Positions 1-6,155 of a stretch of DNA of 10,372 nucleotides are shown one piece after another. Made by a program: the position numbers and the translations under genes. The stretch comes from Deltaproteobacteria bacterium (GTDB taxonomy: Bacteria > Desulfobacterota > Anaeroferrophillalia > Anaeroferrophillales > Tharpellaceae). The stretch is from the NCBI GenBank assembly GCA_030640695.1, contig DAOWIX010000006.1, positions 1 to 10,372 on the forward strand, given 5' to 3'. The notes below the pieces were generated by a model. That model did no database searches, had not been told where the DNA came from, and was given only the letters and a program-made list of their open reading frames with translations. The first letter of the stretch is position 1. Each line of letters begins with the position of its first letter.

Positions 1-1
1 A

Positions 2-50
2 CCTCTGGTTGCTGGCCTCTGGCTACTGACCTCTGACCACTGACCACTGA
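2..50. repeat. Degenerate heptanucleotide tandem repeat (7 visible units)
   Basis: Seven consecutive 7-base units can be read from position 2 to 50. All share CTGR in their last four bases (consensus CYWCTGR), and the last two units are identical CCACTGA. Divergence grows toward the left, where the array probably continues beyond the window edge. It ends 10 bases before the motA start codon and is followed by a six-T run (52-57). The array is not coding in any obvious way. It resembles short tandemly repeated heptamers found between genes in some bacteria. Its origin and role are unknown. Confidence 0.75.
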
Positions 51-60
51 GTTTTTTAAT

Positions 61-848
61 ATGGATATTGCAACTTTCGTCGGAATTTTAGCTGGTTTTC
101 CCTGATTATCAGCGCTATCTTTCTGGGTGGATCACTACTGCTGTTTGTCAACCTGCCGGGTTTGATGGTGGTCGTCGGCGGGACTCTGGCCGCAACCCTT
201 TTCAACTTTCCTTTTGGCGACATAGTTACCGCTTTTAGAGCGATGCTGATCGTTTTTATTGATAAGGAGGAGAAGCCTGAAGAGGTTGTCAAGGTAATGA
301 TCCAGTTGGCTGAGGTGTGTCGGAAAAAAGGGATTATGGCGCTACAGGATGTGCGCAGTAAGAATCAGGTTCTGCGGAAAGCTTGTCAGATGATTGCGGA
401 TGGGGCTGAGCGTGAGATGATTGCCAATACTCTGGTCATTGAGATTGATGCTTTAAGGGCTCGCCACTTTATTCCCCAGGAAATTTTTCGTAAGATGGGT
501 AATATCTCTCCTGCCTTCGGGATGCTTGGCACCTTGATCGGCCTGGTGCAGATGCTTAGTAATCTGGAAAATCCGGAAACCATAGGTCCGGCAATGTCGG
601 TGGCCTTGTTGACAACTTTTTATGGATCTTTGATGGCGACCATGTTTTTTCTGCCTCTTTCCGGAAAACTGAAAGTACGGACAGCCCGTGAAGTATTGAT
701 TTTGGAGATTATCTTTGAGGGGGCCCGTTCGATTCTGGAGTCGAACAACCCTCTGATGGTTTATGAAAAGTTGTCCTCTTTTTTGCCGCCGGGAACCCGA
801 CAGGAGCTTGAAGAGGAGATCTTTAATCGCAGCTCTGCAAAAGAGTAG
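61..848 (+). CDS. motA: Flagellar motor stator protein MotA/PomA, apparent frameshift near the 5' end
   Basis: MotA forms the ion-channelling stator ring around MotB in the inner membrane and drives flagellar rotation. The ATG at 61 opens a typical start (MDIATFVGILAGF), but that frame hits TGA at 103-105. The family sequence resumes one frame back (SLIISAIFLGGSLLLF), readable from about 99 through the TAG at 846-848. Joining the two at the T run 96-99 gives about 262 residues, normal for the family. Four membrane helices are evident: two near the N-terminus and two around residues 155-205. The hallmark PAFGMLGTLIGLV and IGPAMSVALLTTFYG stretches are intact. Without a frameshift, translation could start only at TTG 162 or ATG 165, losing helix 1. 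No clear ribosome binding site precedes 61, only the heptamer array and a T run. One missing base could be a sequencing error in a homopolymer or a real mutation. motB follows 6 bases downstream. Confidence 0.85.
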
Positions 849-854
849 GCAGTC

Positions 855-1565
855 ATGGAAAAACCTAGAAGGGGGCATTTTTCAGAGCCCGAAAGTGAGG
901 GCGAGAGTGAATGGTTGGCAACTTTTGCCGACCTGACTACCCTGCTACTCTGTTTCTTTGTCTTGCTCTTTTCAATCAGCAGTGTCGACAATAAAAAGTT
1001 CATTTCCATCATGAATGAAGTTCGTATCAGTCTGGGGAATGTTGTGCCGATGGCGGTGGAGGAGAAAAAAGAAGTAAAGGGGGATGCGGTGATTAATTTG
1101 CTCCCTAAGCAGAAGACGGTAGCGACTGAGTTGGAGGAGATTATCAATGATGAAAAATTGAGTAATTCAACCGTTGTTGATATGGGTGATGAAGGAGCCT
1201 TACTCAGAGTCGGCGGTAAGGTGATGTTTGAAAGTGCTTCAGCCGAAATCAATTCCCGGGTACACTCGGCTCTGGATAAAATAATTGCAATGGCGCACAA
1301 GAATCCTGAATATCATATAGATATCAAGGGTCATACCGACAATCTTCCGATAAGTGCTGGTAAATTTTTGTCAAATTGGGAACTTTCAGCATTAAGGGCG
1401 ACAACTGTTTTGCGTTATCTGTTGGAGAAGGGGCTGAGCCCCGAGCGTTTAACGGCAACCGGCTACGCTGATACTCAGCCTCTAGTTCCCAATTTAACTG
1501 CTGAAAACCGCTCCCGTAACCGACGAGTTGAATTCCTTTTCAAAAAGCGGATAAAGAAAAAGTGA
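855..1565 (+). CDS. motB: Flagellar motor protein MotB (OmpA-type peptidoglycan anchor)
   Basis: MotB pairs with MotA and anchors the stator to peptidoglycan. The 236-residue protein has a short charged cytoplasmic tail, then a single membrane helix at about residues 22-42 containing the invariant ion-binding aspartate (D26 in FADLTTLL). A periplasmic linker follows. The C-terminal OmpA domain (about 118-232) carries GHTDN at 159-163, SNWELSALRA, and a terminal NRSRNRRVEF. A cysteine seven residues after the aspartate, in LLLCFFVLLFS, matches the spacing in Vibrio PomB. This hints at a sodium-driven stator, though it is only an inference. The gene starts 6 bases after the motA stop and is surely cotranscribed with it. 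It is intact and of usual length. Confidence 0.95.
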   Translation: MEKPRRGHFSEPESEGESEWLATFADLTTLLLCFFVLLFSISSVDNKKFISIMNEVRISLGNVVPMAVEEKKEVKGDAVINLLPKQKTVATELEEIINDEKLSNSTVVDMGDEGALLRVGGKVMFESASAEINSRVHSALDKIIAMAHKNPEYHIDIKGHTDNLPISAGKFLSNWELSALRATTVLRYLLEKGLSPERLTATGYADTQPLVPNLTAENRSRNRRVEFLFKKRIKKK

Positions 1566-1616
1566 TGGTTTCGAGAAAATTCATCTTTGGGTTCAGAGTA
1601 ATATAAGGTATCAAAA

Positions 1617-2000
1617 GTGATGGCTGACCTGAATATCGATAATCTGATGGGTAGGGATCGACGTCAATTTTACCGGGTCGCACCATCGGTCGAAGAGCCG
1701 ATTATTATCAAGATCGCTGGTGGAGTCTTTCCTCTGATTGAAATCAGTGGTGGGGGTTGTAGTTTGCCGATTGCTGCTCACTCAGGGCTCTCTGATGCTG
1801 CTTCTCAGGAGTTGTGTTTGCCTGGTCGGAGTTCTGCTATCAAGGTGCAGTTGCGGGTTGTGAATCTGGGAGAGAAGACTTTTGGTGCAGAGTTTGTTGG
1901 TCTTGACGAGGAGTTGCGCGAAGTCATCTGTACCTATGTCAGAAGCCGGGAAATAGAGCTTGTCCGCCGTTTTCGCGGACAAGCCAGCGGTACCTGCTAA
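1617..2000 (+). CDS. PilZ-domain protein (putative c-di-GMP binding)
   Basis: This 127-residue protein is essentially a lone PilZ domain. The RxxxR switch motif is visible as RQFYR (residues 16-20, in RRQFYRV). The second motif, normally D/N-x-S-x-x-G, reads EISGGG at 42-47, so the first acidic/amide position is glutamate. Strands typical of the PilZ barrel follow (VQLRVVNLGEKTFGAEFVGL), ending in a short helix. GTG 1617 sits 7 bases after an AAGGT at 1605-1609; the next codon, ATG 1620, is an equally plausible start. The gene lies 51 bases after motB on the same strand and is probably in the same operon. By analogy with YcgR-like proteins it may adjust stator function in response to c-di-GMP, but that role is inferred from context. 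Binding is likely rather than certain because of the altered second motif. Confidence 0.8.
   Translation: MMADLNIDNLMGRDRRQFYRVAPSVEEPIIIKIAGGVFPLIEISGGGCSLPIAAHSGLSDAASQELCLPGRSSAIKVQLRVVNLGEKTFGAEFVGLDEELREVICTYVRSREIELVRRFRGQASGTC
1959..1983. terminator. Stem-loop at the 3' end of the PilZ gene, possible terminator
   Basis: A perfect 9-base inverted repeat (CTTGTCCGC at 1959-1967, GCGGACAAG at 1975-1983) encloses a 7-base loop. It lies inside the last codons of the PilZ gene. On the plus strand no U tract follows. On the minus strand, 88 bases past the korC stop, it is followed by CTCTATTTCC, which is only mildly U-rich. It could end kor transcription or simply be a structured coding end. 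This is a weak call. Confidence 0.3.
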
Positions 2001-2008
2001 AACCCCTC

Positions 2009-2065
2009 TTTGCTCAAGTTCCCTGTGTTTGTCTCAATTTAGGGTTTGTCCTGACTCAAGTTAGG
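2009..2065. repeat. Three imperfect direct repeats in the convergent gap
   Basis: The 70-base gap between the PilZ gene and korC contains three related copies: TTTGCTCAAGTT (2009-2020), GTTTGTCTCAATTTAGG (2027-2043) and GTTTGTC-CTGA-CTCAAGTTAGG (2044-2065). The last two abut and differ mainly by a 4-base insertion. The spacing is short and the match imperfect. They may be remnants of a local duplication. No function is evident, and no clear U-tract terminator is present here. Confidence 0.4.
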
Positions 2066-2070
2066 TTGGG

Positions 2071-2655
2071 TCAGCTGTCTGCTTCAATTATCTCTGCGAC
2101 AACACCATTATTGTGCTTAATGGCCTCTTTTGCCAGTTTCTTGCCGAAAGCTAAGGCATCTGTATTCATCTTTTCAGTGCCGGCCGGGACTCGGGCGCTG
2201 ACTGCTGCCTGCAAAGCTTGAGAAGAGACGACCTTGGTCGCTTCGCAAATAACCCCCAGTGCAACTATATTGCTGAAGAGCTCCTTGCCGAACTTCTCAC
2301 GGGTGCGTGAGGAGATGGGAATTGCCAGGGCGCTACTTGTCGGGATCTGGTTTACATAGGTTGTGTCGACGATGAAAATGCCACCGGCTTTCAGGTCGAA
2401 GGAGTATTGATCGCTGGCTTTCTGACTCATCGCCAGGAGAATATCGACCCAGGTCGCTTTCGGAAAAAAGATCGGGCCATCGGCAATGATGATTTCAGCC
2501 CGGCTGGCACCGCCTCGCGCCTCAGGGCCATATGACTGGCTCTGGACAACATTTTTATTATCTAAGATTGCTGCTTCGGCCAGAATGATGCCAGCGGTAA
2601 TCAGTCCCTGGCCACCGCTGCCCGCCAGTCTTATTTCAGTTTTAGTCTGCTTCAC
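2071..2655 (-). CDS. korC: 2-oxoacid:ferredoxin oxidoreductase, gamma subunit (KorC-like)
   Basis: This is the gamma subunit of a CoA-acylating 2-oxoacid:ferredoxin oxidoreductase, a cytoplasmic enzyme that decarboxylates a 2-oxoacid, makes the acyl-CoA and reduces ferredoxin. The 194-residue protein has the family's glycine-rich N-terminus (RLAGSGGQGLITAGIILAEAA, GSGGQG at residues 12-17) and the conserved SYGPEARGGASRAEIII segment near 40-57. Its length is normal. The start is GTG at 2655-2653, overlapping the korB stop by four bases (GTGA). An AAGGA lies about 9 bases upstream, so translation is probably coupled to korB. It is the last gene of the korDABC operon. Sequence style and gene order favour 2-oxoglutarate as substrate; a branched-chain 2-oxoacid (Vor type) is the main alternative. 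Confidence 0.9.
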   Translation of the reverse strand: MKQTKTEIRLAGSGGQGLITAGIILAEAAILDNKNVVQSQSYGPEARGGASRAEIIIADGPIFFPKATWVDILLAMSQKASDQYSFDLKAGGIFIVDTTYVNQIPTSSALAIPISSRTREKFGKELFSNIVALGVICEATKVVSSQALQAAVSARVPAGTEKMNTDALAFGKKLAKEAIKHNNGVVAEIIEADS

Positions 2656-3497
2656 GCTGGTTTTCCTTTTGCCTGGTTTTGCGCCTGTTCAATAATAGTA
2701 TCGTACTGTTCGCAAAATTCCGGTAACTCTTTTTCTACGAGAACACCCGTAATAATTCGTCCTTCGAGCTCCTTCTGGCTCATTTTGTCAGCCCGACTTT
2801 TATCTACAGCAACTTGTTTTTGCCATTTCAACATCTCTACGGCACTACCTTTACGGTTGAGGCGTCCGTAAGTGGTCGGGCAGTGGGTGATGACTTCAAC
2901 GACCGAGAAACCTTTGTGTTGTATCGCTTTTTTGATGATATTTTGGAGTTGCAGGGTGTGGTAGCTGGTTGTGCGGCCGACAAAGGTGGCACCGGCGGCC
3001 TCAACCAGGGCCGAGATATTGAAGGGCCGCTCAATGTTGCCGAGTTTGCAGGTGTAGGCTTTATCGCCATGGGGTGTGGTCGGGCTGTACTGGCCTCCGG
3101 TCATGCCGTAAATATAGTTATTGAAGATTATGGTGGTGATGTCGATGTTGCGGCGGCAGGCATGGATTAGATGGTTGCCGCCGATCGCGGTGGCGTCACC
3201 GTCTCCGGTTGCAACCAGTACATTTAGTTCAGGCCGAGCTAGTTTAAGGCCGGTGGCGAAAGGCAGAGCCCGGCCATGAGTCGTATGCAGGGTATTGAAA
3301 TCGACATAGACCGGAGCCCGTCCGGTACAGCCGATACCTGAGACAAAAGCGATATCATTTTTGTCGATAGCCAGAGTGTCAATTGCCCGTAGCATATTTC
3401 CTAAAATAGTTCCAATACCGCAACCCGGACACCAGATATGGGGGAATTTTTTGCTGTGGCGAAAATATTTGTTGACCAGTTGGCTGTTGCTGATCAT
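2652..3497 (-). CDS. korB: 2-oxoacid:ferredoxin oxidoreductase, beta (TPP-binding) subunit (KorB-like)
   Basis: This is the beta subunit, which binds thiamine pyrophosphate and makes the active site with the alpha subunit. In its 281 residues, WCPGCGIG appears at 22-29. A conserved IGCTGRAPVY loop starts near residue 55. The TPP/Mg motif begins with GDGDATAIGGNH at 98-109 and ends with the paired asparagines N126-N127, followed by YGMTGGQYSPTTPHG. All are hallmarks of the Kor/Por beta family, and the length is typical. The ATG at 3497 overlaps the korA stop by four bases (ATGA), with AAAGGA about 8 bases upstream. No cluster-binding extension is seen, as expected because the ferredoxin subunit is encoded separately by korD. 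Confidence 0.93.
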   Translation of the reverse strand: MISNSQLVNKYFRHSKKFPHIWCPGCGIGTILGNMLRAIDTLAIDKNDIAFVSGIGCTGRAPVYVDFNTLHTTHGRALPFATGLKLARPELNVLVATGDGDATAIGGNHLIHACRRNIDITTIIFNNYIYGMTGGQYSPTTPHGDKAYTCKLGNIERPFNISALVEAAGATFVGRTTSYHTLQLQNIIKKAIQHKGFSVVEVITHCPTTYGRLNRKGSAVEMLKWQKQVAVDKSRADKMSQKELEGRIITGVLVEKELPEFCEQYDTIIEQAQNQAKGKPA

Positions 3498-4636
3498 CGT
3501 GCTAATCCTTTAACTGTTTTAATGATTTCATCCGGGGCGATAATTGTGCCGTTGACCCGGTTGAGTTTTTCGATTACCGCCTTGCCGGCGTTGACCCGCA
3601 ATACCTCTCGATAGATCTGGCCCATATTAAGTTCTGGGACGAGAATGGTTTTAAGTTGCGGGAGGAAGTGTTCCAGGGCAAACCGGGGGAAAGGCCAGAG
3701 TGTGCCGAGTTTGATCAGGCCGACCTTGATACCTGATTTGCGTAACTGCTCTAACGCCGAACGGGCTGACAGAACCATGCTACCGTAAGCCAGGATGGCG
3801 TGTTCGGCATCTTCCATCAATTCGTAGTCAACCAAGCAGATTTCGCGAAACCCGCGTTCTATTTTGGCAAAAAGTCCGCGAATATTGTCGCGGGCTTCAT
3901 TTGGATTGGCGGTTGGAAAGCCCTTGGCATCATGAACCAGTCCGGTAATGTGGTAGCGATAGCCGTCGCCGAAACTGGCCATTGGGGCAACTCCGGTGGC
4001 GGAGCGTTCATAAGGTAGATACCACTCTGGCGGCATATTAGGCTGAACCCGGTTAACCCGTTCGACCATTGACCGGGGGGGGAGGCTGACTCGGGCTCGC
4101 ATATGGCCGATTACTTCATCCATGAGGATGATGACGGGATTGCGGTATTTTTCGGAAAAATTGACCGCTTTTATCGTGTAGAGAAAAGCTTCTTCAACGC
4201 TGGACGGGGTCAAAACGATGATCGGATGATCACCATGGGTTCCCCAGCGGGCCTGCATGACATCTCCTTGTGAAGGGCTTGTCGGGAGACCGGTTGAGGG
4301 GCCAGCCCGCATGACATTGACAATGACCATGGGAATCTCGGCCAGACAGGCAAAGCCTAAATTCTCTTGCATCAGAGAAAAACCCGGCCCCGAGGTTGCG
4401 GTCAGAGTTTTACAGCCGCCAATGGAGGCGCCGATGATGGCGGCAATGCTGCCGATCTCATCTTCCATCTGGATGAATTTTCCTCCACTTTCAGGTAGCC
4501 GATCTGCCAGAATTTCAGCTATCTCTGTTGACGGAGTGATCGGGTAGCCGGCAAAGAAATCGACGCCAGCAGCCAGAGCCCCTTCGGCTACCGCCTCGTT
4601 GCCCTGCATTAGTTGGTAGGAGGTTTTTTTCTTCAT
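3494..4636 (-). CDS. korA: 2-oxoacid:ferredoxin oxidoreductase, alpha subunit (KorA-like)
   Basis: This is the alpha subunit, which supplies the pyrimidine-binding side of the TPP site. The 380-residue protein begins with GNEAVAEGALAAGVDFFAGYP and ITPSTEIAEILADRLP, then shows FIQMEDEIGSIAAIIGAS and TSGPGFSLMQENLGFA. The segment GPSTGLPTSPSQGDVMQARW and the GTHGDHP that follows are strongly KorA-like. The C-terminal part (about 265-380) is the transketolase C-terminal-like domain, with AILAYGSMVLSAR and VGLIKLGTLWPFP. The start ATG at 4636 has a strong AAGGAGA 5-6 bases upstream and overlaps the korD stop by four bases. The likely reaction is 2-oxoglutarate + CoA to succinyl-CoA + CO2 with ferredoxin reduction, or its reverse. 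Substrate choice is inferred from sequence resemblance and is not proven. Confidence 0.92.
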   Translation of the reverse strand: MKKKTSYQLMQGNEAVAEGALAAGVDFFAGYPITPSTEIAEILADRLPESGGKFIQMEDEIGSIAAIIGASIGGCKTLTATSGPGFSLMQENLGFACLAEIPMVIVNVMRAGPSTGLPTSPSQGDVMQARWGTHGDHPIIVLTPSSVEEAFLYTIKAVNFSEKYRNPVIILMDEVIGHMRARVSLPPRSMVERVNRVQPNMPPEWYLPYERSATGVAPMASFGDGYRYHITGLVHDAKGFPTANPNEARDNIRGLFAKIERGFREICLVDYELMEDAEHAILAYGSMVLSARSALEQLRKSGIKVGLIKLGTLWPFPRFALEHFLPQLKTILVPELNMGQIYREVLRVNAGKAVIEKLNRVNGTIIAPDEIIKTVKGLAR

Positions 4637-4899
4637 GATTTCTCCTTCCCGGGCTCTGTAAGCGATTTGGCTTCTTCAACATTGATGGCAAAATCGGGGC
4701 AACGAAGCTCGCACATATGGCAGGCGATGCACTTCTCGGGGGCTTTGGCAAAGAGTCGGCGGTTTTCATCCATGGCCAGCACCTCTTTGGGGCAGAAGGC
4801 GACACAGATACCACAACTTTTACACCAGTCGGAAAATATCGTTATTTCGGGGTGGCCTGCAAAGGCCATCTCTTTGGGCTTTTCTTTTTTTGAAAGCAT
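4633..4899 (-). CDS. korD: Ferredoxin subunit, 2x[4Fe-4S] (KorD-like)
   Basis: This small 88-residue electron-transfer subunit is the first gene of the operon. Two classic [4Fe-4S] motifs are complete: CKSCGICVAFCP (Cys 26, 29, 32, 36) and CIACHMCELRCP (Cys 57, 60, 63, 67). The roughly 20-residue N-terminal extension before the first cluster motif and the charged C-terminus are typical of KorD/VorD-type subunits. It passes electrons from the TPP/CoA site to external ferredoxin. The ATG at 4899 has no good ribosome binding site directly upstream, which is unusual beside the strong sites of korA and korB. The stop overlaps the korA start (ATGA). Confidence 0.92.
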   Translation of the reverse strand: MLSKKEKPKEMAFAGHPEITIFSDWCKSCGICVAFCPKEVLAMDENRRLFAKAPEKCIACHMCELRCPDFAINVEEAKSLTEPGKEKS

Positions 4900-5129
4900 G
4901 ATTTTTCAGTTCTGTGGTTAATCGTTAGATGTCGCTAAATAGGTGGTTTAGTTTTTGTTGAATCGATGCCGTGGGCAACCGATGACGGTATCAAGACGAT
5001 GCTTTAATCTTCGCATACACCCGAAAGATAGTGCTTGTCAATTGCTTTTTTGAAGCTTGCAAATTGTGATCGATACTGATAGAAACTGGGACAATATTGG
5101 GATGGTGAATTAGTTTGTCAGGAGTGGAT
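4900..5129. promoter_or_regulatory. Divergent intergenic region between korD and the binding-protein gene
   Basis: This 230-base non-coding stretch must hold promoters for both divergent operons. It contains an 8-base inverted repeat with one G.T pair (GATGCCGT at 4965-4972, ACGGTATC at 4985-4992), which could be an operator or a leader hairpin. For the plus strand only weak sigma70-like pairs are seen: TTGCAA 5057-5062 with TAGAAA 5080-5085 (17-base spacing), or TTGAAG 5050-5055 with GATACT 5072-5077 (16-base spacing). No riboswitch or small gene is recognised. Confidence 0.5.
5012..5041 (-). promoter_or_regulatory. Candidate sigma70-type promoter for korDABC
   Basis: Read on the minus strand, a perfect -35 hexamer TTGACA (complement of 5036-5041) is followed after 18 bases by TATGCG (complement of 5012-5017), which matches the -10 consensus only in its first three bases. 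If real, it would give a leader of roughly 100 bases before the korD ATG at 4899, spanning the inverted repeat at 4965-4992. The -35 match is good and the -10 is poor. Confidence 0.3.
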
Positions 5130-6155
5130 ATGTGCAGATTGTTTTCAGTTCGTAGCTTGTGGACATTGTTTATCTTCCCGTTGATTACTTCCGTTCTCTT
5201 TTGGGGCCTGATAACTCCTCCGTCTGAGGCTCGAGAAGGCCGAGTGCACCGCGTTGCGGTACTCGCTTTCGCACCCCCTTTTCTCAAGTCTTACGAAGGT
5301 TTGCGGGCCGGGCTTGAGGGCCGGGGATATAGCCTCGATGACGATCTCTTTTTTGATGTCCAATGCCTCAACCGGGATATCAGCCAAGTGGCACCGTTGG
5401 TGGAGAAGTTTCTTGACACCGATTACGATCTGATCTTTTCAATTACGACGCCGGTAACCCAGGCGGTTCAGGCCTCTCTGGTCGCAAGCAAAAAATCTAT
5501 ACCCGTGGTTTTTACGACGGTTGCTGATCCTTTAGGTTCAAAAGTGGTCAATAATCTGCGTCACCCGGGTGGCAATTTTACCGGAGTCAGCCATCTCTCC
5601 ATCGAGTTGTTGCCGCAGCGTTTACTGCTTTTCAAAAAGGCTTTTCCAGCCCTGCGACGAGTTGCGGTTTTTTTTGATCCGCAAGAGGAGATCTCCAAAA
5701 GATCTTTTAATCAAGGATATTTGCGTAAGGCGGCGACCGCTGCCGGGGTTGACCTGGTCGTCAACCATGTTCGTAATCATGACGATATGATTAAATGTTG
5801 TCAGAGTTTTACTGCTGACCAAGCAGATGGACTTTTCATGGTGCCGGATGCGCTCTCGGTAGCTCATTTCAAGGAACTTCTAGAACTTTCGCATCATCTG
5901 AAAATGCCTCTAATGGTGATTGATAATATGCTTTTGCAACACGGCGGGGTAATGGGCTATAGTCCCGATTTTTATGGAGTCGGATTTCAAGCCGCGACCA
6001 TCGTCGATCAGATCTTTAAGGGGCTTCCTCCGGGTGAGATCGCTGTTCAAAATCCCGAAAAAGTAAAACTGGTTGTCTCTTTAAAGGAGGCTCAGATTCT
6101 CGGTCTTGATATCAGTGATGAGATTCTTCTGCAGGCGGATGAGGTCTTGCGGTGA
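5130..6155 (+). CDS. Periplasmic substrate-binding protein, ABC_sub_bind (DUF534) family
   Basis: This is a 341-residue exported binding protein of the type also seen with Trp/Tyr-like ABC importers. The N-terminus has a basic stretch, a hydrophobic core (about 10-27) and a likely signal-peptidase region near PPSEARE. The mature part shows the family pattern: RVAVLAFAPPFLKSYEGLRAGL, an odd-numbered two-lobe fold with DLIFSITTPVTQAV, VVFTTVADPLGSKVV and HPGGNFTGVSHLSIELLPQR, and late MGYSPDFYGVGFQAATIVDQI. The ATG at 5130 is chosen because AGGAG (5120-5124) sits five bases upstream; TTG 5115 and GTG 5124 lack such support. No permease or ATPase gene is adjacent. Its stop overlaps the kinase start by four bases (GTGA), so it probably delivers ligand to the kinase sensor and need not serve transport. 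The ligand is unknown. Confidence 0.87.
   Translation: MCRLFSVRSLWTLFIFPLITSVLFWGLITPPSEAREGRVHRVAVLAFAPPFLKSYEGLRAGLEGRGYSLDDDLFFDVQCLNRDISQVAPLVEKFLDTDYDLIFSITTPVTQAVQASLVASKKSIPVVFTTVADPLGSKVVNNLRHPGGNFTGVSHLSIELLPQRLLLFKKAFPALRRVAVFFDPQEEISKRSFNQGYLRKAATAAGVDLVVNHVRNHDDMIKCCQSFTADQADGLFMVPDALSVAHFKELLELSHHLKMPLMVIDNMLLQHGGVMGYSPDFYGVGFQAATIVDQIFKGLPPGEIAVQNPEKVKLVVSLKEAQILGLDISDEILLQADEVLR

Noticed and set aside
1..51. CRISPR array at the left edge
   Set aside because: Units are 7 bases, contiguous and without spacers; this is a simple tandem repeat.
96..105. Programmed -1 ribosomal frameshift site in motA
   Set aside because: TTTTCCC followed by TGA is not a proper X-XXY-YYZ heptamer in the starting frame, and CCC-TGA would favour a +1 shift, which leads to the wrong frame.
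761..1300. Minus-strand open frame of 179 codons
   Set aside because: It is antisense to motA/motB, which carry clear family motifs; the composition is that of a shadow frame.
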